From: a bacterium Ga0077546
Lineage (GTDB): Bacteria; Cyanobacteriota; Vampirovibrionia; Obscuribacterales; Obscuribacteraceae
DNA: 14,709 bases
Assembly: GCA_001464165.1 (NCBI GenBank)
Contig: LNEX01000484.1
Location: 1 to 14,709, forward strand
Direction of reading: 5' to 3'
Both the position numbers and the translations under genes were made by a program. Of the stretch, positions 8,017-14,709 are shown in pieces. Position 1 is the first letter of the stretch. The number at the start of each line of letters is the position of its first letter. The notes beneath the pieces were generated by a model. It was not told where the DNA came from and made no database searches. It saw only the letters and a list, made by a program, of their open reading frames with translations.

Positions 8017-8036
8017 ATTTAAGCCCAAACTTAAAT
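8017..8036 (-). repeat. AT-rich hairpin between wecB and the acyl-CoA dehydrogenase
   Basis: ATTTAAG (8017-8023) and CTTAAAT (8030-8036) form a perfect seven-base-pair stem with a six-base loop in the gap after the wecB stop codon. It may be a weak terminator for wecB, but there is no T-run on its - strand 3' side, so attenuator or operator roles remain possible. Confidence 0.4.
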
Positions 8037-8063
8037 GATAGATAGAATTGTTTTATGCTGTCG

Positions 8064-9191
8064 CTAGCTGGCGAAGTACTGCTCGATCGACTCCACAATG
8101 CGCTCTGCCGCGTGCCCATCACCGAAAGGATTGACAGCCTGTGACATTTTGGCGTAGAGATTGCCACTTGATAAAAGCTCCCGAGCGCCAGCCACAATTG
8201 TCTCCTGACTAACTCCTACCAACTTGGCAGCACCAGCTGCCACCGCCTCAGGACGCTCGGTGTTAGTTCTCATGACTAGCACAGGTTTGCCAAGAGCCGG
8301 GGCTTCTTCTTGCACCCCGCCAGAATCTGTAAGAATGAAATGACAACGCTGCATAGCATGAACAAATGGCACGTAATCAAGAGGTTCAACTAAGTGCAAG
8401 CGATCGTGACCAGCGAATACTGGCTCAATCGATTCACGCACCACCGGGTTTTTATGAATGGGATACAGCACCTGTACATCAGGAAACTCGTCGGCAATTT
8501 GCCGCAAAGCCAGAGCAATTTCATCCATGCCTTGACCCCAATTCTCTCGCCTGTGAGCTGTTACCAAGAGCACCTTAGCTTTATCAAAATCAACTTTGCC
8601 ATACAGAGCGGGGTCAATTTGATCAGCCTGCAAACGGCCAGCAGTGTCAAGAAGAGCATCAATCACAGTGTTGCCAGTCATGAAGACATTATCGACAATG
8701 CCTTCCTTCTTTAAATTTTCTACCGCCAGAGCCGTGGGGGCAAAGTGCAACGTAGCAAGACGACCAGTCTGTCGCCGGGCCATTTCTTCAGGAAAAGGAT
8801 TGTAGCGATCATTAGTGCGCAACCCAGCCTCAACATGGCCCACCGGCACTTTTTGATAGAAGGCAGCCAGAGCAGCCGACATCACTGTAGTGGTATCGCC
8901 TTGCACCAAGAGAAGGTCAGGCTTGTCTTTTGACAACAGCTGGTCAACGCCATTCAAGACCCTACCTGTCAGTTCAGCCAAAGTCTGGCCGTGCTTCATC
9001 AAGTCAAGGTCATAGTCAGCCTTGACATCGAACCAGCGCATCATCTGATCGAGCATCTCTCGATGCTGAGCAGTGATTGCCACCACTGGTTCTAAACTCT
9101 TAGACTGGCGAAGAGCATGCACCACAGGAGCCAACTTGACAGCTTCCGGGCGCGTTCCAAACACACACATAACGCGCTTTTTCATAGTCAT
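8064..9191 (-). CDS. wecB: UDP-N-acetylglucosamine 2-epimerase (non-hydrolysing)
   Basis: The 375-residue protein is a typical cytoplasmic WecB/MnaA enzyme, which interconverts UDP-GlcNAc and UDP-ManNAc for surface polysaccharide synthesis. The GT-B-type family signatures are all present: FGTRPEAVKLAP (11-22), QGDTTT (97-102), HVEAGLRT (119-126), NPFPEEMARR (131-140), TAHRREN (211-217), DSGGVQEEAP (289-298) and RTNTERPEA (308-316). The length equals the family norm and nothing is missing. Two in-frame ATG codons (9189-9191 and 9183-9185) could start it; neither has a clear ribosome binding site. It stands alone, without other glycan genes beside it in this window, and is divergent from the DUF4388-like gene. 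The hydrolysing NeuC type is less likely given the full conservation of the WecB motifs. Confidence 0.95.
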   Translation of the reverse strand: MTMKKRVMCVFGTRPEAVKLAPVVHALRQSKSLEPVVAITAQHREMLDQMMRWFDVKADYDLDLMKHGQTLAELTGRVLNGVDQLLSKDKPDLLLVQGDTTTVMSAALAAFYQKVPVGHVEAGLRTNDRYNPFPEEMARRQTGRLATLHFAPTALAVENLKKEGIVDNVFMTGNTVIDALLDTAGRLQADQIDPALYGKVDFDKAKVLLVTAHRRENWGQGMDEIALALRQIADEFPDVQVLYPIHKNPVVRESIEPVFAGHDRLHLVEPLDYVPFVHAMQRCHFILTDSGGVQEEAPALGKPVLVMRTNTERPEAVAAGAAKLVGVSQETIVAGARELLSSGNLYAKMSQAVNPFGDGHAAERIVESIEQYFAS

Positions 9192-9214
9192 ATATTCTAT
9201 AGCAAGAGCTGTCT

Positions 9215-9225
9215 GTTAGACTAAC
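9215..9225. promoter_or_regulatory. Palindrome in the divergent wecB / DUF4388 promoter region
   Basis: GTTAGACTAAC is a perfect 11-base palindrome (five-base arms, one central base) in the 83-base gap between two divergent genes. Its position would suit an operator acting on one or both promoters. It is short enough to arise by chance, and no second copy was noticed. Confidence 0.3.
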
Positions 9226-9264
9226 TTGAAAGCCGGTCAACATATAAGACGATCATTTTTAAGT

Positions 9265-9270
9265 AGAGGA
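9265..9270 (+). promoter_or_regulatory. Shine-Dalgarno that fixes the GTG start at 9275
   Basis: AGAGGA lies four bases before the GTG at 9275 and supports that non-ATG codon as the start of the DUF4388-like protein. No in-frame ATG occurs in the first 70 codons, and using one later would cut into the conserved N-terminal domain. Confidence 0.75.
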
Positions 9271-9274
9271 CACT

Positions 9275-10048
9275 GTGGACGTTATCACTGAAGGAACTAT
9301 CAACCAAGATGAACCGGTGGCAGACGTCGTCAATGCCGTTGTTGCAATTAAAACTTGCCAAACACCGATCTTGCGTATCAATGACAATCAGTCTGATTTA
9401 CAAGGGCGCCTTTTGTTTTCGTCCGGCGGCTTCATTGTTGGCGCTCGTATAAACGTTACTGGCGAAAGCGGATACGCCGCAGTGCGCAAACTCTTGATGG
9501 TGACTGATGGCAACTACGCCATTTTAGACCCAATGCGCAAGTCAACCAATGAGCTAAACCAAGCCCTATGGCTTTCCACATCCAAATTGGTGGCAATGCT
9601 GCCCAACCTGCCGGAAGCACCACAATCAATCCTAGACAGCCATCCAGAACGCATTACCCAAAGCGCCGCTCGACCAAAGACTGGTCAACTAGATTTAGCA
9701 CCAATAATGGCCGCGGTAGGTGCCCCCAAAGACCAGCCCATGGTAGACCCAAGTATTCCAACAAACATTGAAGAAGAATCGAGACAAACAGTGGGAAACA
9801 AACAAGTATCGCGCAAATATAACGAAAGCAGATGGCGTACTATCAAAACGTTGTTTCAACTAGCGCTGACACTGTTGGTCGCCGCAGCAATCATGCTCAA
9901 CAGCGATACTGTATATGGGGTAGTGTCTGCCGGACTTAAGACTGTCGGTATCGATACAGATCTATCTAAGTATATGAGTGGTCTCACCCAAGGCATAGTT
10001 ATCAAAGCCAAAAGAGATCTTGAGGCCAAGAAGAAACAGAGCAAATGA
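9275..10048 (+). CDS. DUF4388-like protein with one membrane segment
   Basis: The 257-residue protein starts at a GTG with a good ribosome binding site. Residues about 5-88 resemble the DUF4388 (PatA N-terminal-like) module: an I-L-R-I strand, a GRLLFSSGGFIVGAR strand-turn-strand near 44-58, then a GYAAVRKLL helix and GNYAILDP. This module is common in regulatory proteins of cyanobacteria, myxobacteria and relatives. A Pro/Ser-rich linker follows (110-165), then a single hydrophobic helix (about 190-208) preceded by basic residues, and a short C-terminal part with a lysine-rich end (KKKQSK). The basic flank suggests the large N-terminal part is cytoplasmic and the last 50 residues outside, but the basic tail makes topology uncertain. 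The stop overlaps the ATG of the following esterase gene, so the two are translationally coupled. The role is unknown. Confidence 0.72.
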   Translation: MDVITEGTINQDEPVADVVNAVVAIKTCQTPILRINDNQSDLQGRLLFSSGGFIVGARINVTGESGYAAVRKLLMVTDGNYAILDPMRKSTNELNQALWLSTSKLVAMLPNLPEAPQSILDSHPERITQSAARPKTGQLDLAPIMAAVGAPKDQPMVDPSIPTNIEEESRQTVGNKQVSRKYNESRWRTIKTLFQLALTLLVAAAIMLNSDTVYGVVSAGLKTVGIDTDLSKYMSGLTQGIVIKAKRDLEAKKKQSK

Positions 10049-11202
10049 GCAATTGCTTTCCTGGCACTGCCCCTTTATCGATAGCTAGCCTAGGCATGAG
10101 CTTGTCTCTGAGCTTATGCCTAGGCTTTACAGCGGGCTATTTACCAGCTTTTGCACAAATGGAGCCGAACGAACGGCCCTTTCAAGTAAACGACGGTCAA
10201 AACACTATGTTTCACGACCCCAACAACAACCCCGACAGCAAACCTAATCAAAAGAAATCCAAAAAGAGCAAAGTAACAAATAAGCCATTTGATCCAAGCC
10301 TTCTGACAGGCCCCAACGGGCAGCTACCTCCTGCCGATGCAACATTGATTAGAGAAACTGTTTCAAGCGAAGGCCTTGAGAGAGAGTTTTTTGTTCATGT
10401 GCCAAGAGCCTATAATCACAGCCAAAAGATGCCCCTGGTGTTGTGTTTCCATGGCGGCTTTGGTCTAGGCAGCAGAATGGACGCACTTACCGGCCTTGAT
10501 GCTGTTAGCGATCAAAATGGCTTTCTACTCGTTTATCCACAAGGCATTAATAGACACTGGAACGATGGCCGCAACATTGATGGCCACGACCGCTATAACG
10601 ATGTGCAATTTGTCAGCGATATGATAGACCACTTAGAGCGGCGCTGGAACATCGACAAACAAAGAGTCTATGTCGCGGGAGTTTCTAATGGCGGTTTCTT
10701 CAGTCAATATTTATGCCTAATGCTGCCTAATAAATTTGCGGGCTGCGCCTCAGTAGGTGCGACTCTACCAGATATTGTTTTCCACACAAGGCGACCAATG
10801 AAACCAGTATCTGTCTTGTATATTTTGGGAATGAACGACCCGCTCGTACCTTTTAAAGGTGGTCCAATTCACTATAAGAGCTTCCACGATAGAGGCAGCG
10901 TTATATCGGCCAAAGAAGCTGCTCAATACTGGGTTAAAGCCAATCGCTGCCAACCCAACCCACGAACTATCGACCTACCAGACGTCGATCCCAATGACGG
11001 AACAAGAGTAAAATACGCTCAATTTTCTGGGGGACTACAAGGCAGCGAAGTAGTTGTATATGGTATCGAGGGCGGTGGCCACACCTGGCCCGGCGGCTTA
11101 CAATATTTGCCCGAGGGAACAGTGGGAAAAACTAGCCGCGATTTTAGCGCCAGCCAAGCAATATGGGACTTCTTCAAAAATCACACGTCGCCAGGGCGTT
11201 AA
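10045..11202 (+). CDS. Secreted PHB depolymerase/LpqC-like esterase
   Basis: The 385-residue product has a signal peptide with probable cleavage after Ala37 (AFA-Q), a disordered Lys/Asn/Pro-rich linker (38-95) and an alpha/beta-hydrolase domain of the Esterase_PHB type (about 100-378). The oxyanion-hole region CFHGGFG (134-140), the nucleophile Ser214 in GVSNGG, the acid Asp265 in GMNDPLVPF and His346 in GGGHTWPGG form the expected triad. Family members cleave polyhydroxybutyrate, feruloyl or acetyl-xylan esters; which of these applies cannot be decided, and no substrate-binding or dockerin domain is attached. The ATG overlaps the upstream stop by four bases (ATGA), which points to an operon with the DUF4388-like protein. 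Its TAA is 64 bases from the end of the convergent kinase gene. Confidence 0.88.
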   Translation: MSNCFPGTAPLSIASLGMSLSLSLCLGFTAGYLPAFAQMEPNERPFQVNDGQNTMFHDPNNNPDSKPNQKKSKKSKVTNKPFDPSLLTGPNGQLPPADATLIRETVSSEGLEREFFVHVPRAYNHSQKMPLVLCFHGGFGLGSRMDALTGLDAVSDQNGFLLVYPQGINRHWNDGRNIDGHDRYNDVQFVSDMIDHLERRWNIDKQRVYVAGVSNGGFFSQYLCLMLPNKFAGCASVGATLPDIVFHTRRPMKPVSVLYILGMNDPLVPFKGGPIHYKSFHDRGSVISAKEAAQYWVKANRCQPNPRTIDLPDVDPNDGTRVKYAQFSGGLQGSEVVVYGIEGGGHTWPGGLQYLPEGTVGKTSRDFSASQAIWDFFKNHTSPGR

Positions 11203-11210
11203 AGAAAGAA

Positions 11211-11240
11211 ACTAAGTAAGTAACTAAGTAAGTAACTTAG
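11211..11240. repeat. 12-base tandem repeat forming a hairpin between convergent genes
   Basis: ACTAAGTAAGTA occurs twice in tandem (11211-11222 and 11223-11234) and is followed by ACTTAG. The last part folds as CTAAGT (11224-11229) with ACTTAG (11235-11240) around five bases. Read on the - strand the hairpin comes just after the kinase stop and is followed by T-rich sequence (TTTCTTTCTTT), so a weak terminator for the kinase gene is plausible. Confidence 0.5.
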
Positions 11241-11266
11241 GCAAGCAATATCACAGCCACGGGCCA

Positions 11267-13462
11267 TCAGAAATTGAAGTTAACTAATTTCGGCAAAGCC
11301 TTTTTTAGTTTTTTCTCGTTATCAGGATTCACGAGGGGAACATTAACAAGCAGCTCTTCGAGATTCTTGAACTTGGCAAAGGAGTCGATTGACTTGGGAG
11401 TAAGCTTGTTGCAATTGCGTGAGTCAAGCACTGTCAGATTTTTTAGCGAAGTCAATTGCTCTAAGTCACCGTCAGTAATTGGGTTGTTGGATAAAAGCAA
11501 ATTTCTTAATTTTGTCATTCGTGAAATGTAGACACAATCTTGCTTGGTTAAATTGGAACCATTAATTTCGAGGCGCTCAAGATTATTAGACTCCGCTAGC
11601 TTCCTCAAAACAGGCGTTAAGTCACTCAACCCCGATAACCCAATTACTTTTAGCCTAGGCAAAATTCGACATCGAGCTAAGGTAGCACCAGACAAACCTG
11701 AATTATCAAGGCATAGCTCACGAAGTGAATCTAATCTATCTAGTGAAGCTAAATCATCCGCCTGAAGTAACGTACTTTTGAGATCTAGCCGACTCAACTT
11801 TGAAAGCCTCTGGAGATTAGGAAAAAGCTCCGGAGATCTATCCTTCTTATCGTTGATACAAACTTCAACCAGCTCATCGCTTCGAAAGAACTTCAGTAAA
11901 CTCGGATGAGCACAAAGCGCGGGATCGGCACTTAAGCGCAGAGCTTCGCGCTTCGGCATTTCCACCTTCCCTTGAGCCGGCTCCCTTGTGGAATAAGGGG
12001 CTGTTGCTGTCCAATGGGCTAGCTGGCCCAAGCTGAAATCATTCGGAAACTCGAAAACATAACTCTCTTTGCCATTCTGAGCAATGGGCTTGGAGTAAAA
12101 CCCTACATGTGTATTGAGGTACCTGCGAATCTGCTCATCCTTTGCAGGAAGAAGCCCCGTTGCAGTTTCGATGTTATCAGAATCATATTGCTTCAAAGCA
12201 TCTATCATCGAGCTTGCAGCAAAACTGCCTACAGGCTTAATGAAAACGCTAGCAGTCTTCTTCTTTTGCACCTCTAGAGAGATTACACAAGCAGCTGAAG
12301 CTAAAACACCCATGAGCACAATTACTCCTAATAGAGCTAGAACAAGACTTCTTGTCTGCTTACGACTAACAGCATCCGCCCCAGAATCAGTCTCGCTTTG
12401 ACCAGAGGTTAGAACCTGAGTCTTTGAATAGCCAGCTTTGCGCCGAGCAGCTTCCGCCACTGCATACGGTGCCAGCCTCCCGCCATCAGCACTGGCGGTT
12501 CCGCCTTGTCTTTTCCTAACCTCTCCGCGCTCCAAGGCCAGCAACTCGCTAGCAACATCAGCTAGCGAATCATAGCGAGCATCAGGTGACTTCTCCAACA
12601 AACGCGCCACGATTTCTTCTAACTCTGGAGGAAAAACAATGGGCTCTTCATCTTCTTCTAATACAATGGCATCAGCCATGGCTGGCGGCACCACTGATTG
12701 ATGCATGGCAGTGGTTTCAACGGCGGTCTTGCCCAGCAGAGGTGGGCGCCCCGTGAGGGCTTGAAACATCGTGACGCCAACTGAATACATATCAGTGCGA
12801 TGATCTAGCTTCTGGCCAGAACATTGCTCGGGGCTCATATACAGAGGACTGCCAAAAACCTCACCCGGCCTAGTTAATCCTTGACCAAAACTGCTGTCGA
12901 AAGACGATAATTTAGCAATACCAAAATCAACGATCTTAACTACTGGCGCAACTTTAGACAGAGAATTGACGCGCCCATCAGCAAGAAGCATGATGTTTCC
13001 GGGTTTGATATCACGATGAATTATGCCTCGGTCATGGGCATAGGCCAAGCCAGCGCAAACCTGCCGAAATATAGGCAAAGCTTCGCTGACAGGAAGTCGA
13101 TAGTACTCGTCAAGGTAGTCTGCTAATGACTCGCCGACAAGTAAATCCATGGTGTAAAACGGAAGCCCAGCCTCAGTTTGACTCATATCATAAATGCGTA
13201 CGACATTGGCATGATCTAGCCTGGCAATAGCCTGAGCTTCAATGCGAAAGCGCTTCCACACTTCTTCTGAAACCTGCTCAGAGCGCAAAATCTTAAGAGC
13301 CAAAACTTTGGCCATCATTATGTGCTCTACTTTGTAGACAAAACCCATTCCGCCCTGACCAATAAAGTCGAGCACACGATAAGTGCCGCCAATGAAAGAG
13401 CCGACTTCCAATGTGCCAAATTGATTGTCATACGAATTTAGGTTTGAACTTGGGTCAGCCAT
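11267..13462 (-). CDS. Transmembrane Ser/Thr kinase with leucine-rich repeats
   Basis: The 731-residue protein has an N-terminal Hanks-type kinase domain (about 28-312): glycine loop IGQGGMGFVY (34-43), Lys57 in ALKIL, catalytic loop HRDIKPGN (149-156), DFG at 179-181, the GSPLYMSPEQ activation-segment end and DMYSVGVTMFQALTGRPP. All catalytic residues are present, so it should be active. A basic Thr/Ser-rich juxtamembrane part, one membrane helix (about 372-395) and a 150-residue spacer lead to about seven leucine-rich repeats (550-731, period 23-26, L-x-x-L-x-x-L). This arrangement places the kinase in the cytoplasm and the repeats outside, a bacterial receptor-like kinase. The start was put at the ATG before ADPSS; a GTG at 13504 would add 14 hydrophobic residues without a ribosome binding site. 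The ligand and targets are unknown. The gene lies 107 bases after the peptidase-like gene on the same strand. Confidence 0.93.
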   Translation of the reverse strand: MADPSSNLNSYDNQFGTLEVGSFIGGTYRVLDFIGQGGMGFVYKVEHIMMAKVLALKILRSEQVSEEVWKRFRIEAQAIARLDHANVVRIYDMSQTEAGLPFYTMDLLVGESLADYLDEYYRLPVSEALPIFRQVCAGLAYAHDRGIIHRDIKPGNIMLLADGRVNSLSKVAPVVKIVDFGIAKLSSFDSSFGQGLTRPGEVFGSPLYMSPEQCSGQKLDHRTDMYSVGVTMFQALTGRPPLLGKTAVETTAMHQSVVPPAMADAIVLEEDEEPIVFPPELEEIVARLLEKSPDARYDSLADVASELLALERGEVRKRQGGTASADGGRLAPYAVAEAARRKAGYSKTQVLTSGQSETDSGADAVSRKQTRSLVLALLGVIVLMGVLASAACVISLEVQKKKTASVFIKPVGSFAASSMIDALKQYDSDNIETATGLLPAKDEQIRRYLNTHVGFYSKPIAQNGKESYVFEFPNDFSLGQLAHWTATAPYSTREPAQGKVEMPKREALRLSADPALCAHPSLLKFFRSDELVEVCINDKKDRSPELFPNLQRLSKLSRLDLKSTLLQADDLASLDRLDSLRELCLDNSGLSGATLARCRILPRLKVIGLSGLSDLTPVLRKLAESNNLERLEINGSNLTKQDCVYISRMTKLRNLLLSNNPITDGDLEQLTSLKNLTVLDSRNCNKLTPKSIDSFAKFKNLEELLVNVPLVNPDNEKKLKKALPKLVNFNF

Positions 13463-13506
13463 TGATCTAAATTTAACTGTCAAAAGAGTCAGTAGAGCTA
13501 GCACGA

Positions 13507-13525
13507 GTGAGATTTATTGTCTCAC
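13507..13525 (-). repeat. Inverted repeat upstream of the kinase gene
   Basis: GTGAGA (13507-13512) and TCTCAC (13520-13525) form a perfect six-base-pair stem with a seven-base AT-rich loop, in the gap between the peptidase-like gene and the kinase start. It could be a leader hairpin, an operator or a weak terminator; there is no T-run. Confidence 0.35.
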
Positions 13526-13569
13526 CAAAACCCTTTAACAGAGATACTCATATCATAGCTCTCTCCAGA

Positions 13570-14709
13570 TTAGCGTCGAGGGAACTCTGGATCTGTTGCC
13601 CGATAGAGGTCTTTAACGCTGATCCAGCGGTCGCTGGCGTGGCCCCATTGATTAGAAAGCCTAGCTCTGCCCTTGGTAGCATCGTAATCTGTCACTGAAA
13701 GCATATGCCCCTCAAACTCTTTGCTCTTAGCCATCTGCGGATCTTTCGGCAAACCAGCAGTCAAGACGCGATCGGCACCATCAAGACCAATTATGGCAGG
13801 GAATTTGCCGTGTGCCTTTAAGGTTGCCAGGGTTTCGCCCAGTTGCTTTTCGCTAGACAAGAGCACTACGTCTTTGGCAGCCTCTGGGTTACGTTTTTGC
13901 TTGGGATCATCAGTCTCAGCCATCTTCTGATTAACCATCACCACTCCAGTATCTCCGGTCAGTCTCTTGATTTGAGCCGCCACTTCAAGGTCATCCACTT
14001 GAGGGGCTCTCAACTTTTTACCATCTGGATCCCGCACTTCTCTACCTTTGGCATCATAGACCCGCTCACCATTGTCTTCTTCGCCAAGTCGGCGGCCTTG
14101 CTTATCGCGATGTTGGTACTGCACGTAGCTTTCAGGCGTCTCTTTGCGCTGGTGAATGTCATTGGCCAAGACATTGTTCAGAACTTGAGTGGCATAGCTG
14201 CGCTCGCCGTCAATAGGAGAACCCATGATACTGCCTGGCCTTGGCTGCAAGCTGGCCTTATCTAACTTAATCTCTTTACCGTCCGGTGCTACCCACTTTC
14301 CGGTGGTCGCAGCTTCAGCAATGATATCGGCAGCCTTACTTGGATTGCGAGTAAAGAGCCGTTCTTGCTGCGAAGTTAGAGCGCAAGTGTTGTATTCACC
14401 TTGATCTGTCTTGGTCGGATCACCAGCATGAAACATAATATTCTTGGCCAGCTGCAAGCGCTTGCCCTGAGAAGTTACATCGGTTGGATTGTCAACCATT
14501 TTGGCGATAGACTCGTACGTGGCAGCCACTTCTTCTTTTGAAACCTGCCCGGAATTCATGCGCCCTTCCAGCTTCTCCATGTCTTTCTTGAAAGTAGGCG
14601 CATACTGGTATTGTTTTCCGTTATAAATACTAGGATAAAACTGAGTCATATGTTTCTCAGCCAAATCCTCCATATTTTTCCGCCCCTCAACCAAACGCTG
14701 CTCAACAGT
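13570..14709 (-). CDS. Putative cysteine peptidase-like protein, C-terminal part (cut by window)
   Basis: The reading frame is open to the right edge of the window; the first possible internal start is only a TTG at 14694 with no ribosome binding site, so the gene very probably continues beyond the window. I do not recognise a named family. The visible 379 residues (numbers below count from that TTG) contain a Cys in EYNTCALTSQQE (Cys104), a late His in EFEGHMLSVTDYD (His330) and an Asn in LSNQWG (Asn348). The order and the GH-x-x-SV ... N-x-WG ending match the Cys/His/Asn triad of papain- and calpain-type folds. An about 180-residue charged insert lies between, with recurring D-x-x-G-[RK] turns (197-203, 214-220, 222-228). 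The protein is very hydrophilic with no membrane segment in the visible part. Peptidase activity is an inference; a related transpeptidase or inactive fold is possible. Confidence 0.6.
   Translation of the reverse strand, partial: TVEQRLVEGRKNMEDLAEKHMTQFYPSIYNGKQYQYAPTFKKDMEKLEGRMNSGQVSKEEVAATYESIAKMVDNPTDVTSQGKRLQLAKNIMFHAGDPTKTDQGEYNTCALTSQQERLFTRNPSKAADIIAEAATTGKWVAPDGKEIKLDKASLQPRPGSIMGSPIDGERSYATQVLNNVLANDIHQRKETPESYVQYQHRDKQGRRLGEEDNGERVYDAKGREVRDPDGKKLRAPQVDDLEVAAQIKRLTGDTGVVMVNQKMAETDDPKQKRNPEAAKDVVLLSSEKQLGETLATLKAHGKFPAIIGLDGADRVLTAGLPKDPQMAKSKEFEGHMLSVTDYDATKGRARLSNQWGHASDRWISVKDLYRATDPEFPRR

Noticed and set aside
13472..13485. TTGACA on the - strand just before the kinase ATG as a -35 box
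   Set aside because: At normal spacing the -10 box would fall inside the coding region, so it cannot serve the kinase start chosen here.

Overview
The window reads as a chromosomal piece of a diderm, non-phototrophic bacterium. The gene set (a PASTA-less Ser/Thr kinase with C-terminal leucine-rich repeats, a DUF4388-like membrane protein, a stand-alone MshEN-repeat protein, an OmpA-family protein, oligopeptidase B) is most like what I know of the Candidatus Melainabacteria / Obscuribacterales lineage. This placement is inference from protein architecture, with no marker gene to confirm it. I see no rRNA, tRNA, CRISPR array, insertion sequence or phage gene. Coding density is high and no gap between genes exceeds about 260 bases.

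Layout. Left part, + strand (1-3282): a small protein made of two SH3/KOW-like repeats; a HAD-superfamily phosphatase (894-2048) with a strong ribosome binding site, a strong terminator and clearly GC-richer codons than its neighbours; an exported OmpA-type peptidoglycan-binding protein. Middle, - strand (3317-9191): an MshEN-repeat scaffold protein, oligopeptidase B (ptrB), an acyl-CoA dehydrogenase and a UDP-GlcNAc 2-epimerase (wecB). These four are separated by gaps of about 90-150 bases that often hold small inverted repeats, so they look like separate or loosely coupled units rather than one operon. A divergent promoter region (9192-9274) leads to a tight two-gene + strand operon (9275-11202): a DUF4388-like protein with one membrane segment, overlapping by ATGA with a secreted PHB-depolymerase/LpqC-like esterase. 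Right part, - strand (11267-14709): a transmembrane Ser/Thr kinase with extracytoplasmic leucine-rich repeats, and the C-terminal end of a larger protein cut by the window edge that carries a Cys/His/Asn arrangement like that of papain/calpain-type cysteine peptidases.

How the genes may work together. Housekeeping metabolism is represented by ptrB, the acyl-CoA dehydrogenase and wecB. Envelope and signalling functions are represented by the OmpA protein, receptor-like kinase, MshEN repeats, DUF4388-esterase pair and putative peptidase. The most unusual items are the alternating MshEN/linker repeat protein, the overlapping DUF4388-TM/esterase pair, the receptor-like kinase beside a peptidase-like protein, and an acyl-CoA dehydrogenase that appears to lack about a dozen residues before the FAD-contacting QIHGGYGY segment.
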